A DNA stretch of 64,000 bases from Xenococcus sp. PCC 7305 (GTDB taxonomy: Bacteria; Cyanobacteriota; Cyanobacteriia; Cyanobacteriales; Xenococcaceae): positions 1 to 64,000 of the forward strand of contig NZ_ALVZ01000228.1 in assembly GCF_000332055.1 (NCBI RefSeq). Reading direction: 5' to 3'. Positions within the stretch are counted from its first letter, which is position 1. The number at the start of each line of letters is the position of its first letter. A program made the translations under genes and the position numbers. The notes below the pieces were generated by a model that was not told where the DNA came from, made no database searches, and was given only the letters and a program-made list of their open reading frames with translations. Positions 26,701 to 35,598 of the stretch are shown here, in pieces.

Positions 26701-27196
26701 TTTTGTGAGCCCCATTGCGATCGACCTTAATGGCGATGGCGTTAAAACCATTAGTATCCAACAAGGTGTCATGTTCGATATCTTAAATACCGGAGAACAA
26801 GTGAACACGGGCTGGTTATCAGGTAACGATGGATTTCTTGCTGTGGACAACGACGGGAATGGTCAAATTGATAATCAAAATGAACTATTCGGTGGCAATG
26901 GAGTTGGGGAAGCCTTTGCCAAACTCGAATCCTTTGATTCTAATGATGATGGCGTAGTGAATAATGCTGATGCCAACTTCGACCAAATTATGGTTTGGCA
27001 AGATCAAAATGAAAATGGCGTTACAGATTTTGGGGAATTACAATCTCTGACTGCTGTTGGAGTTGCAACTCTTAATCTGGACTATCAATCTAATTTCACG
27101 TTAGATGAGCAAGGAAATCTTTTGGGAGAGCGAAGTTCTGCGGTAATGGCTGATGGTCAAAGTAGAGAGTTAGTTGACGTTTACTTTGAAGTTTAA
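23774..27196 (+). CDS. Large Calx-beta-like/Ig-like calcium-binding repeat protein
   Basis: An 1140-residue acidic protein (Asp/Gly/Asn-rich), probably secreted or on the surface. Order: a Calx-beta-like block (about 47-230), an EF-hand/dockerin-like loop (AFDLNGDGKIG, then LDSNNDGKLNGEEL), a cadherin-like segment (about 380-470), three Ig-like repeats of 105 residues at about 480, 585 and 690 (DAVDDFA, VGVRVL-NDSDP-DPLRIKSW, FTGTDTFSYTIDDG), a second Calx-beta-like block (about 790-975), and a second EF-hand block (IAIDLNGDG, DNDGNGQIDNQNELFGG). The two end blocks are homologous. There is no N-terminal signal peptide, which is usual for type I secretion substrates; no RTX nonapeptides are seen. 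Adhesion or matrix function is likely. Start ATG 23774. Confidence 0.8.
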   Translation: MTLENSQNNQPECIEVPEGQSFVVDFNTEKNILTEDVWFAEKITKPVIAALIGAEHLDEGSSAAYKVQLDRALDVDTYYDIQINSGTAQQVGDQEGVDRQDIIWGGVYDLRDSQGNIVEVIYNRVPNGQWASDGNRPQVGPDDANWDFSAIQDGEIIDSNTLRVKVAAGQTMSESFDIKAWAEKITVDRNLFSTSDAEEGTETFSLSIVDSSGSDLLHLGADLDVEIKDTTDVYGVSPIAFDLNGDGKIGVTGETTAQDKSGIDHIGSTVEFDIDADGELDTIEWLSGDGDGFLVDNRDGNAASEMNGARLFGDEGGKYTDGYQKLAQLDSNNDGKLNGEELDGLELWVDDGDAQVAAGEFMSLADKGIHEISVVADYVQSDRGETLIRSTATANAETWNDVSYSLEGIDANVFEIDTQTGELTFKQEADFENPLDADGDNIYDITVVRSLDNGSVIRRDTQIKVQDDLSDHGNGENQDPDAVDDFARTNINTKVGVRVLENDSDPESDPLRIKSWTQGNHGVVKRNNNGTPDDTTDDKLVYFPNEGFTGTDTFSYTIDDGFGGMDSATVTVEVGNNGGPGNNAPDAVDDFASTNAETKVGVRVLANDSDPDGDPLRIKSWTQGNNGEVRRNNNGTPDDTTDDKLVYFPKEGFTGTDTFSYTIDDGNGGLDSATVTVEVVNNGGADNNAPDAVDDFASTDAETKVGVRVLTNDSDPDGDPLRIKSWSQGNNGEVKRNSNGTPHDTTDDKLVYFPNEGFSGTDTFSYTIDDGNGGMDTATVTIEVEPAEPAEIIANLVGTTTIDEGEQGSYKVQLDEVSDRDRSFTIQVDDGTANRIDQDASGQDIIWGGFYDIRQGIGGPVIETIYDRVPNSTDPSDGDRPATGPGDASWDYTLYQDDSINQGNTITVTVAAGETMSNPFQVAAWKEQVTVDRDGPNATGFVEGTENFSLTVIEADNTRFEQSSLQVEIQDKSHYGFVSPIAIDLNGDGVKTISIQQGVMFDILNTGEQVNTGWLSGNDGFLAVDNDGNGQIDNQNELFGGNGVGEAFAKLESFDSNDDGVVNNADANFDQIMVWQDQNENGVTDFGELQSLTAVGVATLNLDYQSNFTLDEQGNLLGERSSAVMADGQSRELVDVYFEV
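25214..26143 (+). repeat. Three tandem 315-bp coding repeats
   Basis: GATGCGGTGGATGATTTTGC-like units start at 25214, 25529 and 25844, an exact 315-base period, each encoding one 105-residue Ig-like domain. Copies two and three are nearly identical in long stretches, so copy number could change by recombination without loss of frame. Confidence 0.85.
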
Positions 27197-27203
27197 TGAT
27201 TAG

Positions 27204-27231
27204 TTAGGGGTGATTGGCAAATCACTCCTAA
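27204..27231. repeat. Hairpin, diverged copy of dispersed palindrome
   Basis: TTAGGGGTGATT-GGCA-AATCACTCCTAA, a 12-bp stem with one G-T pair, 8 bases after the adhesin-like gene stop. It has the same plan as the perfect palindrome at 20408-20427. Without a T-run it is not a strong terminator, though it may protect the mRNA 3' end. Confidence 0.6.
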
Positions 27232-27293
27232 GTTTGGAGAATACATGCAAATAAATGAGATAATTTTTCTGGATTAACTAAAAAGTAAAACTG

Positions 27294-28961
27294 ATGAGAA
27301 AATATTGGCAAGCTTTAATCGCTTTTGCGTTAGTAATCTTACTGAATGTCATAGCCAGTCCCTCAGTTCACTCCCAAGAAGATACCACCACTGGGGATAA
27401 AATCGATGGTTTTCCTGTGCTTTTGGCCGATGAAACCCTGTTTGTGATCCAAGCCAACGTCGGATCATTCTCCTCTGAAGAGCGAGCCCAAACCATTACA
27501 AATCGCATCCAAAGAGTTGCCGAGGATGAGTCAATAGACCTCAATTTGCTGAGACTTGCAGAACAGGATGTTACCACAAGTATTTTTATTGACAAAAAAA
27601 TACTAGTTACGCTAACAGAGGCCGATGCCAAGGCCGCCCAGATATCTAGAACCGAGCTAGCCAATGAACATCTGGCCAAAATCCAAGATTCCCTGCAAAC
27701 CTATAGACAAGAGCGCAGTGCAAAATACCTAATTAGAGCAATTATTTATTCGGTTATTGCAACGGTTCTGTTAATTCTTGTTCAGTTCATTTTAAACAAA
27801 ATATTCCCCAGAATTTATAGTTTGCTAGATTCTTGGAGGGAAAGCCGAATTCCGAGTATCAGAATTCAAAATGTGGAGCTAGTCAGGTCTTCTTTATTGA
27901 CAGTCGTCTTAAAGCGTCTAGTGAAACTAATTCATTGGTCGGTGATTTTGTTTGTTCTATACCTCTATTTTCCTTTTGTCTTTAGTTTCTTTCCCTGGAC
28001 AAAAGCATTAGGTAAAAATCTCTTCAGCTATCTTTTTGCCGCTTTCGAGCAGGTTTTTCAGGGCTTTATCAACTATCTCCCCAATTTATTCGTAATCGCA
28101 GTTATTATCCTCTTTACTTATTATATTATTCGCTTTGTTAAGCTTATTTTCGGAGAGCTCCAGCGGGGAGAAATTGCTTTTCCCGGCTTCTATCAAGAAT
28201 GGGCAGCCCCAACCTATAAATTATCTTTTTTCCTGATCTTGGCTCTGGCAGTGGTTATTGCTTTTCCCTATCTACCTGGCTCGGGCTCTCCTGCTTTTCA
28301 AGGTGTTTCTCTGTTTCTGGGTTTGTTGCTGTCTCTTGGTTCTACCGCTGCTGTTGCCAATATTGTTGGCGGAGTCATCCTCATTTACACTCGTGCCTTT
28401 GAAGTAGGCGATCGCGTTCAGATCGGCGATGCCGTGGGTGATATTGTCGCCAAAACCCTTCTGGTCACTCGTTTACGCACGCCAAAAAATATGGTGATTA
28501 CCATGCCCAATTCAACGGTGCTTTCTAGTAATGTGGTCAACTTCAGCGCAACAGTCCGAGATCCCGAAACCCCACCCTTGATTCTCCACACGACAATTAC
28601 CCTGGGCTATGATGTTCCCTGGCGAAAAGTCCATCAGGTGTTAACGGATGCCGCGATCGCAACCGAGCATATTTTGAGTGACCCCGCTCCTTTTATCCTA
28701 CAAACTAGTTTGGATGATTTTTATGTTAGCTATGAGTTGAATGCCTATACAAACCGTCCTCTGATAATGTCAAATATCTATTCTCAATTGCATCAGCATC
28801 TTCAAGATAAATGTAATGAAGCAGATATTGAGATTCTCTCACCTCACTACTCTGCACTGCGAGATGGTCATCAGATTACTATTCCTGCAAATTATTTACC
28901 CAACGACTATAATGCTCCTGGATTTAGGATGGCTCCTCCCGATAAACCAGATAACTCATGA
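27294..28961 (+). CDS. MscS-family mechanosensitive channel
   Basis: A 555-residue channel. Residues 1-27 are a signal peptide ending SVHSQ; residues 30-135 form an exported domain; at least four membrane helices lie between 148 and 330. The pore helix GSTAAVANIVGGVILIYTRAF and the beta domain VGDRVQIGDAVGDI, then VTMPNSTVLSSNVVNFS, are clear MscS hallmarks. The C-terminal alpha/beta domain is complete. It would release solutes on hypo-osmotic shock. It is followed 67 bases later by rimK on the same strand, and a second, different MscS-type gene lies after the aspartoacylase-like gene. Confidence 0.88.
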   Translation: MRKYWQALIAFALVILLNVIASPSVHSQEDTTTGDKIDGFPVLLADETLFVIQANVGSFSSEERAQTITNRIQRVAEDESIDLNLLRLAEQDVTTSIFIDKKILVTLTEADAKAAQISRTELANEHLAKIQDSLQTYRQERSAKYLIRAIIYSVIATVLLILVQFILNKIFPRIYSLLDSWRESRIPSIRIQNVELVRSSLLTVVLKRLVKLIHWSVILFVLYLYFPFVFSFFPWTKALGKNLFSYLFAAFEQVFQGFINYLPNLFVIAVIILFTYYIIRFVKLIFGELQRGEIAFPGFYQEWAAPTYKLSFFLILALAVVIAFPYLPGSGSPAFQGVSLFLGLLLSLGSTAAVANIVGGVILIYTRAFEVGDRVQIGDAVGDIVAKTLLVTRLRTPKNMVITMPNSTVLSSNVVNFSATVRDPETPPLILHTTITLGYDVPWRKVHQVLTDAAIATEHILSDPAPFILQTSLDDFYVSYELNAYTNRPLIMSNIYSQLHQHLQDKCNEADIEILSPHYSALRDGHQITIPANYLPNDYNAPGFRMAPPDKPDNS

Positions 28962-29028
28962 TCGAGAAGTCTAATGAATCATTATAGAAGCCAAGTCATT
29001 AAAATAACGGGAAAAGTAACTATATAAG

Positions 29029-29934
29029 ATGAAAATTGCTATTTTGTCGCAAGATGCTACTCTCTACTCAACTAGAAGGCTTCGAGAGGCAGGGGAAGCT
29101 CAAGGACATAATATTCAGGTGATTGACTATCTGCGTTGCTACATGAATATCACCTCCCATCGACCTTCCATCGTTTACAAAGGAAAACCTTTAGAAAATT
29201 TTGATGCGATTATTCCCCGAATTGGCGCATCCCGAACTTTTTATGGTACGGCTGTGGTTCGTCAGTTTGAGGTGATGGGAGTTTTTGCGACAAATGAATC
29301 CCAGGCAATTTCCCGTTCTCGCGACAAATTGCGTTGCTTACAAATTTTGGCTAAGCAGGGCATCGGGTTGCCGGTAACAGGCTTTGCCCATGCTACCCAA
29401 GATATTGACGGTTTGATAGAAACTGTAGGAGGTGCACCCTTAGTCATTAAGTTGCTCGAAGGTACCCAGGGAATCGGAGTGGTTTTAGCCGAAACTTCTC
29501 AAGCGGCAAAATCTGTTATTGAAGCCTTTCGTGGTTTGGATGCCAATATTCTTGTGCAAGAATATATTAAAGAGGCTAAAGGAGCTGATTTACGTTGTTT
29601 TGTGATTGGGGGCAAGGTCATAGCATCCATGAAACGTCAGGGAGCAGCAGGAGAATTTCGTTCTAATCTGCATCGCGGAGGCCGAGCTACTAAGATTAAA
29701 TTAACTCCCGAAGAAAAAAGTACTGCAATTAGGGCAGCAAAAGCCATGGGGTTAGGTGTGGCTGGAGTGGATTTGTTGCGTTCCCATCATGGGCCAGTAG
29801 TAATAGAAGTTAATTCTTCTCCTGGCTTGGAAGGAATTGAAAAAGTCACCACAATAGATGTTGCTGGCAAAATAATTGAATATATTGCCAAAAATGCTGA
29901 AGCGAGCAAAACTCGAGATCGCATTAAATATTAG
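29029..29934 (+). CDS. rimK: RimK-type ATP-grasp glutamate ligase
   Basis: A 301-residue ATP-grasp ligase of RimK length. Visible are the N-terminal preATP-grasp domain ([18 protein letters not shown]), ATP-binding [16 protein letters not shown] and IVQEYI-like [22 protein letters not shown], and the Mg-binding [15 protein letters not shown]. coli RimK adds glutamates to ribosomal protein S6 C-termini and can make poly-glutamate; relatives act on other amino-group carriers. The neighbour encodes an aspartoacylase/succinylglutamate-desuccinylase-like deacylase, a common companion. The MKIAILSQ N-terminus is exact for the family, so the start is firm. Confidence 0.88.
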   Translation: MKIAILSQDATLYSTRRLREAGEAQGHNIQVIDYLRCYMNITSHRPSIVYKGKPLENFDAIIPRIGASRTFYGTAVVRQFEVMGVFATNESQAISRSRDKLRCLQILAKQGIGLPVTGFAHATQDIDGLIETVGGAPLVIKLLEGTQGIGVVLAETSQAAKSVIEAFRGLDANILVQEYIKEAKGADLRCFVIGGKVIASMKRQGAAGEFRSNLHRGGRATKIKLTPEEKSTAIRAAKAMGLGVAGVDLLRSHHGPVVIEVNSSPGLEGIEKVTTIDVAGKIIEYIAKNAEASKTRDRIKY

Positions 29935-29958
29935 ATAATTCCATTCCAGAACAAGACT

Positions 29959-30924
29959 TTGAACGATAATCCCCAGGAAAATACGATTGAAATTGCCAAG
30001 GAAATTATTCCCCCAGGGCGATCGCGACGCTTGGATCTCCCCGTGAGCCGTTTGCCGACCCAAACTTTGTTATCGCTTCCCGTGACTATTGTTAATGGCC
30101 TCGATCCAGGCCCGAAATTATGGCTGAGTGCAGCGATTCACGGAGATGAGCTTAATGGGGTAGAGATCATTCGTCAGGTATTGGCACAAATTAGACCCGA
30201 GAAGTTGCGAGGAACTTTGCTGGCTGTCCCGATTGTTAATGTTTTTGGTTTTATTGAGCAGTCTCGTTATCTTCCCGATCGCCGAGACCTGAATCGCAGT
30301 TTTCCTGGTTCTGAGAAGGGTTCTTTGGCTTCTCGTTTAGCGTTTTTGTTTATGCGAGAGATTGTTAGTCAGAGTACTCACGGTATTGATTTACATACAG
30401 CGGCCATTAATCGAGTAAATTTACCTCAAATTCGCGGCAATCTCCAAGATCCCGAAACCCATCGTTGCGCCAAGGCTTTTGGGACAAAAATTATGCTCCA
30501 TGCCAACACCAGAGATGGCTCTTTGCGCCAAGCGGCCACTAAGAAGGGAATCCCTGTTTTACTATATGAAGCAGGGGAAGCCTTACGATTTAATGCTGAG
30601 GCGATCGCGATCGGAGTTCAAGGCATTTTGCGGGTGATGAATTGCTTAGATATGTACGATTTAGCAGAAACTGTTTCTGAAACTGAAACAATTGAAGTTA
30701 CGAGTAGCAAATGGATTCGGGCCTCTCGGGGTGGGATATTTCATTTAGGGGTAAATCTTGGGGAAAAAGTCGTTAAAAAGCAAGAATTGGGCTTTATTAC
30801 CGATGCTGTGGGGGAATCTCAGATTAAAGTTCGTGCCAGCGTCTCAGGAATCGTCTTGAGTTACAGTTTAAATCCCTTGGTCAATCAAGGTGATGCGATC
30901 GTGCACTTGGCGATTATCAACTAA
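29959..30924 (+). CDS. Succinylglutamate desuccinylase/aspartoacylase family protein
   Basis: A 321-residue zinc carboxypeptidase-like deacylase. Zinc ligands are visible in AAIHGDELNGVE (His, Glu) and GIDLHTAA (His); RDLNRSFPG and the catalytic Glu in LLYEAGEALRFN are typical of AstE/AspA. The last 75 residues form a lipoyl-like beta barrel (GVNLGEKVVKKQELGFITD, then ASVSGIVLSYSLNPLVNQGDAIVHL) usual in this subfamily. It starts at TTG 29959, 24 bases after rimK. It may trim or recycle the RimK product; that pairing is inference from neighbourhood. Confidence 0.85.
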   Translation: MNDNPQENTIEIAKEIIPPGRSRRLDLPVSRLPTQTLLSLPVTIVNGLDPGPKLWLSAAIHGDELNGVEIIRQVLAQIRPEKLRGTLLAVPIVNVFGFIEQSRYLPDRRDLNRSFPGSEKGSLASRLAFLFMREIVSQSTHGIDLHTAAINRVNLPQIRGNLQDPETHRCAKAFGTKIMLHANTRDGSLRQAATKKGIPVLLYEAGEALRFNAEAIAIGVQGILRVMNCLDMYDLAETVSETETIEVTSSKWIRASRGGIFHLGVNLGEKVVKKQELGFITDAVGESQIKVRASVSGIVLSYSLNPLVNQGDAIVHLAIIN

Positions 30925-31040
30925 ATTTTCTGCTTATTAAGCTTCTTCTTAAAGTATCCATAAAGCTGCCAATTTTATCTAAACTTCTAAGAAATCAATA
31001 CTTAGCCATCAATGAATAGTACTTAATAACAATTATTTAC

Positions 31041-32594
31041 ATGAGAAAAAAATTACCCCAATTCCTCTTAGTTATTATTATTTGGTTAGGTTTGTTCCTA
31101 ATACCTGCTTTCGCACAAGCTAATGACCAAGAGACAATAGAAATTGATGGGCGACAACTTTTTGAAGTAGCCGATTATGATACATTTCCTGCAGAAGTAC
31201 GAGCTAATTGGGTCAATTATCAAATAAAAGCAGTAGTTGAATCGGGTGAGAAGCCACAAACTACAATTGAAATTCGCAATAAATTGCCAATTATTATTTT
31301 AAATAATCGCTATTTGTTAACTGTTACCCGAAAAGATACTTCTCCAATCAATTCTCCTCGGGAACAAGCTGACATTTGGGCAGATAAAATTACTCAAGCA
31401 GTAGAAAAATCTCAAAAAGAAAGGAATGAATCCTATCTAACTCGACGATTATTTTTGGCTTTTACTCTCCTGGTTCTATCATCTGTAATTAATTGGTTGT
31501 TAGGAAAATTTTGGCAGAAGGCAATTTATTTTTGTTCGAAAATTTTCAACTTAGATCGTAGTAATTCAGAATCAAATAAGAATAAAGCCTTAACTTTAGG
31601 GTTAAGTTTTTCTCTATTATTAATCAGGATTAGCCTGTGGTTAGTCGCGACTATTTATATTACTAACCTTTTTCCCCTAACCAGATCCTGGAGTTATCGA
31701 ATTAAAACACGTTTGATAGAAAGCTTTACTATTTCCTTGATTTCTATTGGTAATAATTCTTATTCATTACTTGATTTTTTATTCTTAGCTGTTTTAGAAA
31801 TTACTTTATTTATAGTAGCCAATGTTCTAGCTAATTTCCTGCTGAAGCGAGTGTTAATACTAACTCAAATTAGTCGCGGAGTACGAGAAGCGATCGCTCT
31901 TGTGGTTAAATATGTTTTTATCTTTATTGGGACTATTGTATTGCTACAGGTTTGGGGCTTTGATCTTAGTTCTTTAACGATTTTAGCTAGTGCTTTTGGG
32001 GTAGCAATTGGTTTTGGGTTTCAGGATATTGCGAAGAATTTTGGTAGTGGCTTAGTTTTGTTGTTTGAACGTCCAATTCAAGTTGGTGATTTTGTAGAGG
32101 TTAATCAGTATGCAGGGATCATAGAATATATTGGCCCTCGTAGTACATTAATTAAAACTCTAGATCAAATCTCGATTATCGTCCCAAATTCTCGTTTCCT
32201 AGAGAGTGAAGTCATTAATTGGAGTCATAATAATCCTATTTCTCGCTTACATATTCCCATTGGAGTTTCCTATGATTCTGAAGTTCAATTAGTTAAGACA
32301 GCGCTGTTAGAAGCAAGTAAAAAATGTTCAGATGTATTAAGTTTTCCTCCTCCTCAAGTGCTACTTTTAGGGTTTGGCGATAGTGCCATCAATTTTGAAT
32401 TATTAGTCTGGATGGCACAACCTCAAAAACAATCGATAATTAAAAGTGAACTTTATTTTGCTATTAGTACATCTTTCAACAATCATCATATAGAAATTCC
32501 TTATCCCCAACAGGATATCAATTTACGTTCTGCCATATTTCCTGTCCCAGGAGCAGTCGAAGTCAAAAATTCCCATGAGGATCAAGCTGGTTGA
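31041..32594 (+). CDS. MscS-family mechanosensitive channel (second)
   Basis: A 517-residue channel. Residues 1-27 are a signal peptide (LLVIIIWLGLFLIPAFAQA); an exported segment follows to about 125, then about five membrane helices. ASAFGVAIGFGFQDIAKNFGSGLVLLF is the gated pore helix and VGDFVEVNQYAGIIEYIG, IVPNSRFLESEVINWS the beta domain of MscS. It differs from the channel at 27294 in length, pore sequence (Gly/Ala pattern) and C-terminus, so it is not a recent duplicate. It lies 116 bases after the deacylase gene on the same strand. Confidence 0.88.
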   Translation: MRKKLPQFLLVIIIWLGLFLIPAFAQANDQETIEIDGRQLFEVADYDTFPAEVRANWVNYQIKAVVESGEKPQTTIEIRNKLPIIILNNRYLLTVTRKDTSPINSPREQADIWADKITQAVEKSQKERNESYLTRRLFLAFTLLVLSSVINWLLGKFWQKAIYFCSKIFNLDRSNSESNKNKALTLGLSFSLLLIRISLWLVATIYITNLFPLTRSWSYRIKTRLIESFTISLISIGNNSYSLLDFLFLAVLEITLFIVANVLANFLLKRVLILTQISRGVREAIALVVKYVFIFIGTIVLLQVWGFDLSSLTILASAFGVAIGFGFQDIAKNFGSGLVLLFERPIQVGDFVEVNQYAGIIEYIGPRSTLIKTLDQISIIVPNSRFLESEVINWSHNNPISRLHIPIGVSYDSEVQLVKTALLEASKKCSDVLSFPPPQVLLLGFGDSAINFELLVWMAQPQKQSIIKSELYFAISTSFNNHHIEIPYPQQDINLRSAIFPVPGAVEVKNSHEDQAG

Positions 32595-32682
32595 ATTGCT
32601 TAAAAAGAGTATAAATAAACACATTTACTAGAAACAGTCAATTAAGCATAAAGTAGACGGCCTTAAACATTTTTAAGTAACG

Positions 32683-32802
32683 TGAGTTCGATGAGTACAA
32701 AATTTATTAGTTCTGAATAGGGACTTGGGGATTTAGGGAAAAGCCTATTACTTGGTTTTTTAATTTGGAAAATTTAATCAAAAAGAAAATTTGTCGAACT
32801 GA
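32683..32802. mobile_element. MITE-like element with imperfect inverted ends
   Basis: The left end TGAGTTCGATGAGTACAAAA and the right end AAATTTGTCGAACTGA are imperfect inverted repeats (TGAGTTCGA...ACAAAATTT against TCAGTTCGACAAATTT) about 120 bp apart. The first 56 bases recur at 21674-21729. It encodes nothing. It lies between convergent genes and reaches to within a few bases of the ABC permease stop. Confidence 0.5.
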
Positions 32803-32805
32803 AGT

Positions 32806-34512
32806 TCAAGTAGAGGCTAATATTTTTTGAGTTTCGGATCTTCCTGCTTGGCGCAACTTTCTCATCATCTGAAAACTAACAAAAGTAATGGCTAGCCATT
32901 GCCCCAAAACTCCTAAGATTAAAGCTGAAACATTTGCGTATTCTATGCCGACAAAAGGAACACTAGAAAAGAACCAAGCTAGTGGGACATTTTGAGGTGT
33001 CACATCGGCGATCGCAAACAAAATTGGTGGCAGCAGGATCAATAGCGAAATCGTGATCGATGTCCAGAGCACTCTTTTATGGCTTTTCATGAGCAACATC
33101 CATTGCACAATCACTGAATACAATAAAATCATTCCCATCGTTAAAACAAACCCGCCGATAGCCTCGGCTCCTGCTTTTTGTGACGGAAATATTAGCAATC
33201 CCATTGCAATAATAATTATCGTAATGGCCGCATTAATTGCGATCGCAACTGAAGAGGGACTTTTCTCGCCAAAAACTAATTCTTGAACTAATGATTTGCC
33301 ATTTTTGCTCAGTTGATGTCGATATCTTGCCCAATCATATAATTTTTGACGATGAGGACTCAAAGCAGCAACCAATCCTAACAACATCGCAAATAATAGG
33401 CATTGTAAAATGATGAAATTCTCAGCAAGCTTGTTATAGTCACCATTAATTTGCAAAGTGAATCCCAGGGAGATCGCGACAAACCATCCTGTGATCCAAT
33501 AGCTTTGTTTTTTACTAAAAATAGTACTAGTTGGGTTATGGAAAAGACGTGTTGCCCCCTGCCAAAGCCAATAAGTCCATAAACAATAGTTGAACAGAAT
33601 AAAGCCCATTCCTGTAATTGCGTTTGACCATAAATGCTGACCGTAAAATGATAACTGACTTAAAGAATTAAGATCAATATAATCTACTAAATCACCAGCA
33701 ACAGAAATTGGCTCCAGCACATAAGTCAGTGCAAGAATGGGGTTAAATATTAATAGCCATTCTGCCAGGGAATTATTAATGTCATAATTATCAAAAAATA
33801 TACAAGTAGTTATCAAAAAAAAGCAAGCAACAACAAATGTTGCGATCCAAGGTTTTAATTCTGATTTTTCCATTCTTACCAAGGCAAATAACCCGGAAAA
33901 ACTATAAACAAAGGCGCAACCTGCTATAACAATAAGATCAAAAGATAATATTAAATACCAAGGAATATTTGCTTTCAAAGCAGATATCAAATGTAAAGGA
34001 AAGATTGTCGCAACAAAAAAATTAACCAGTATGGGAACTCCCACTATTTTCCCAAATAATATCTTGCTAGCTGATTGGGGACTCAGACGAATAAAATTTA
34101 AGGTTCCCGTTTTTTCTTCTTGAACAAGATCGGCAATTATCATAAAAGTGCTAATTACTAAGAGAATGACAATACTAGCAATAGTGAAAAAGATAAAAAT
34201 ATCATGCCAAAATAATTCCCAATTTATTGACCAACCCTTAATATTCTTTAGACAGAGAGATTTGGTGGCATGGTTATCTCTTAGACCTGTACAGTAACGA
34301 CTATATTGAAGTCTTTTCTGTGCTATATCTGGTAGCTTGCCAAAATAAAGTGCGACCACAAATATCTGCACCAGCATAGAAAGTAAAGAAGTAATAAAAA
34401 TATTTTTGCCACTTATTTTACCTATGATTTCCCGAAATAGCTGGGGATTAGCTTCTAAAGGATTAAAAATTTTTAATTGACCCCTTCGTAATGTCTGGAG
34501 TTTTTTATTCAT
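32806..34512 (-). CDS. ABC-2 type exporter permease
   Basis: About 568 residues with some 12 hydrophobic helices and no soluble catalytic domain. The first cytoplasmic part (NPLEANPQLFREIIGKISGKN) and the motif DLVQEEKTGTLNFIRLSPQSASKILFGKI match ABC-2 transporter permeases, where this segment contacts the ATPase. I prefer ATG 34512 (MNKKLQTLRRG) over GTG 34551, neither having a strong ribosome site. It is 67-128 bases downstream of the ATPase gene on the same strand, so the two form an exporter. Substrate unknown. Confidence 0.8.
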   Translation of the reverse strand: MNKKLQTLRRGQLKIFNPLEANPQLFREIIGKISGKNIFITSLLSMLVQIFVVALYFGKLPDIAQKRLQYSRYCTGLRDNHATKSLCLKNIKGWSINWELFWHDIFIFFTIASIVILLVISTFMIIADLVQEEKTGTLNFIRLSPQSASKILFGKIVGVPILVNFFVATIFPLHLISALKANIPWYLILSFDLIVIAGCAFVYSFSGLFALVRMEKSELKPWIATFVVACFFLITTCIFFDNYDINNSLAEWLLIFNPILALTYVLEPISVAGDLVDYIDLNSLSQLSFYGQHLWSNAITGMGFILFNYCLWTYWLWQGATRLFHNPTSTIFSKKQSYWITGWFVAISLGFTLQINGDYNKLAENFIILQCLLFAMLLGLVAALSPHRQKLYDWARYRHQLSKNGKSLVQELVFGEKSPSSVAIAINAAITIIIIAMGLLIFPSQKAGAEAIGGFVLTMGMILLYSVIVQWMLLMKSHKRVLWTSITISLLILLPPILFAIADVTPQNVPLAWFFSSVPFVGIEYANVSALILGVLGQWLAITFVSFQMMRKLRQAGRSETQKILAST

Positions 34513-34640
34513 AATTTTTAAAGATAATTTAAGAATAGAAATATTTGTCACTTAACACGAATCAGCGAGCTATTCACTCGGAATCATAAAAAATTAAAAG
34601 TAACTTGTAAGGACAAATTGGGCTTGTGGAAATAAAATTT

Positions 34641-35573
34641 CTACAATCTGTATTTCAAAAAAATCTCTTCTAAGTCTTCTTGCGCACAAGTAAATTCTAG
34701 AACAGAAATTCCTGCTGCGATAAGAGACCTTAATAACTCTACTCTATCCGCTTCTGCCCCTAAAAACCCAACTTTGAGACCATTTTTCTCTGGAATGTCT
34801 GACCATTCTGTCACCGAAGGATTATTTTTGAGTTCTTTTTTCAGTACTGTCAAATCTCCCAAAATGCTGATCATCAAATATTGATTGGACAAACGAGCAT
34901 AAATATCAGTCAAAGATGCAGTTTCTACTAAAAAACCAAACTCCATAATCCCGATAGAAGTGCATAGTTCGGCCAGGTCACTCAATACATGGGAAGAAAT
35001 TAATACTGTCATGCCCGCTTCCTGTAGAACCTTAATAATCTCGCGAAACTGCATCCGCGCGATCGGATCTAAACCAGACACAGGTTCATCCAATAATAAG
35101 ATTATTGGTTCATGAATAATGGTTCTGGCTAAACTCAATCTTTGTCTCATGCCCCGAGAAAGAGTGGCAATTTTGCTTTTATGCTTATGCTCTAATTGGA
35201 TTAACTCTAATACTTCATAAAGGCGACGACGGCGACGCTGCGGTGTTAGGCGGTAGAGTCTGGCAAAATAATCGAGATAATCCCAAACTGTCAGTTCATC
35301 GTATAAAGGATAATCATCCGGTAGATAACCAATATGCTGCTTGAGCATTGCACTACTGCTATCGAGGAGCAGGCGATCGCCATTTAAATAGATTTCGCCA
35401 CAACTAGGCTCCATTGCCGCAGCTAGCATTTTGATTAATGTCGTCTTTCCTGCCCCATTGGCTCCAATGAGGCCAAAAACTTCCCCAGCCTGAATCTCTA
35501 GGTCAACGTCATTAACCGCAATCTGATCTTCAAACTTTTTCGTTAAACCATAAGTCGCGATCGCCTTAAACAT
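34641..35573 (-). CDS. ABC transporter ATP-binding protein
   Basis: A 310-residue ATPase of the ABC-2/CcmA type. Walker A GANGAGKTT, Q-loop YLPDDYPLYDELTV, signature LSRGMRQRLSLARTI, Walker B IILLLDEPVSGLD and the H-loop SSHVLSDL are all present and intact. The last 80 residues form the extra domain usual in exporters. It pairs with the permease that follows. The Rof-like gene ends 25 bases upstream, so the operon order is Rof-like, ATPase, permease. Substrate unknown. Confidence 0.9.
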   Translation of the reverse strand: MFKAIATYGLTKKFEDQIAVNDVDLEIQAGEVFGLIGANGAGKTTLIKMLAAAMEPSCGEIYLNGDRLLLDSSSAMLKQHIGYLPDDYPLYDELTVWDYLDYFARLYRLTPQRRRRRLYEVLELIQLEHKHKSKIATLSRGMRQRLSLARTIIHEPIILLLDEPVSGLDPIARMQFREIIKVLQEAGMTVLISSHVLSDLAELCTSIGIMEFGFLVETASLTDIYARLSNQYLMISILGDLTVLKKELKNNPSVTEWSDIPEKNGLKVGFLGAEADRVELLRSLIAAGISVLEFTCAQEDLEEIFLKYRL

Positions 35574-35598
35574 TAAGTATTACATTGTGTAGTCAATC

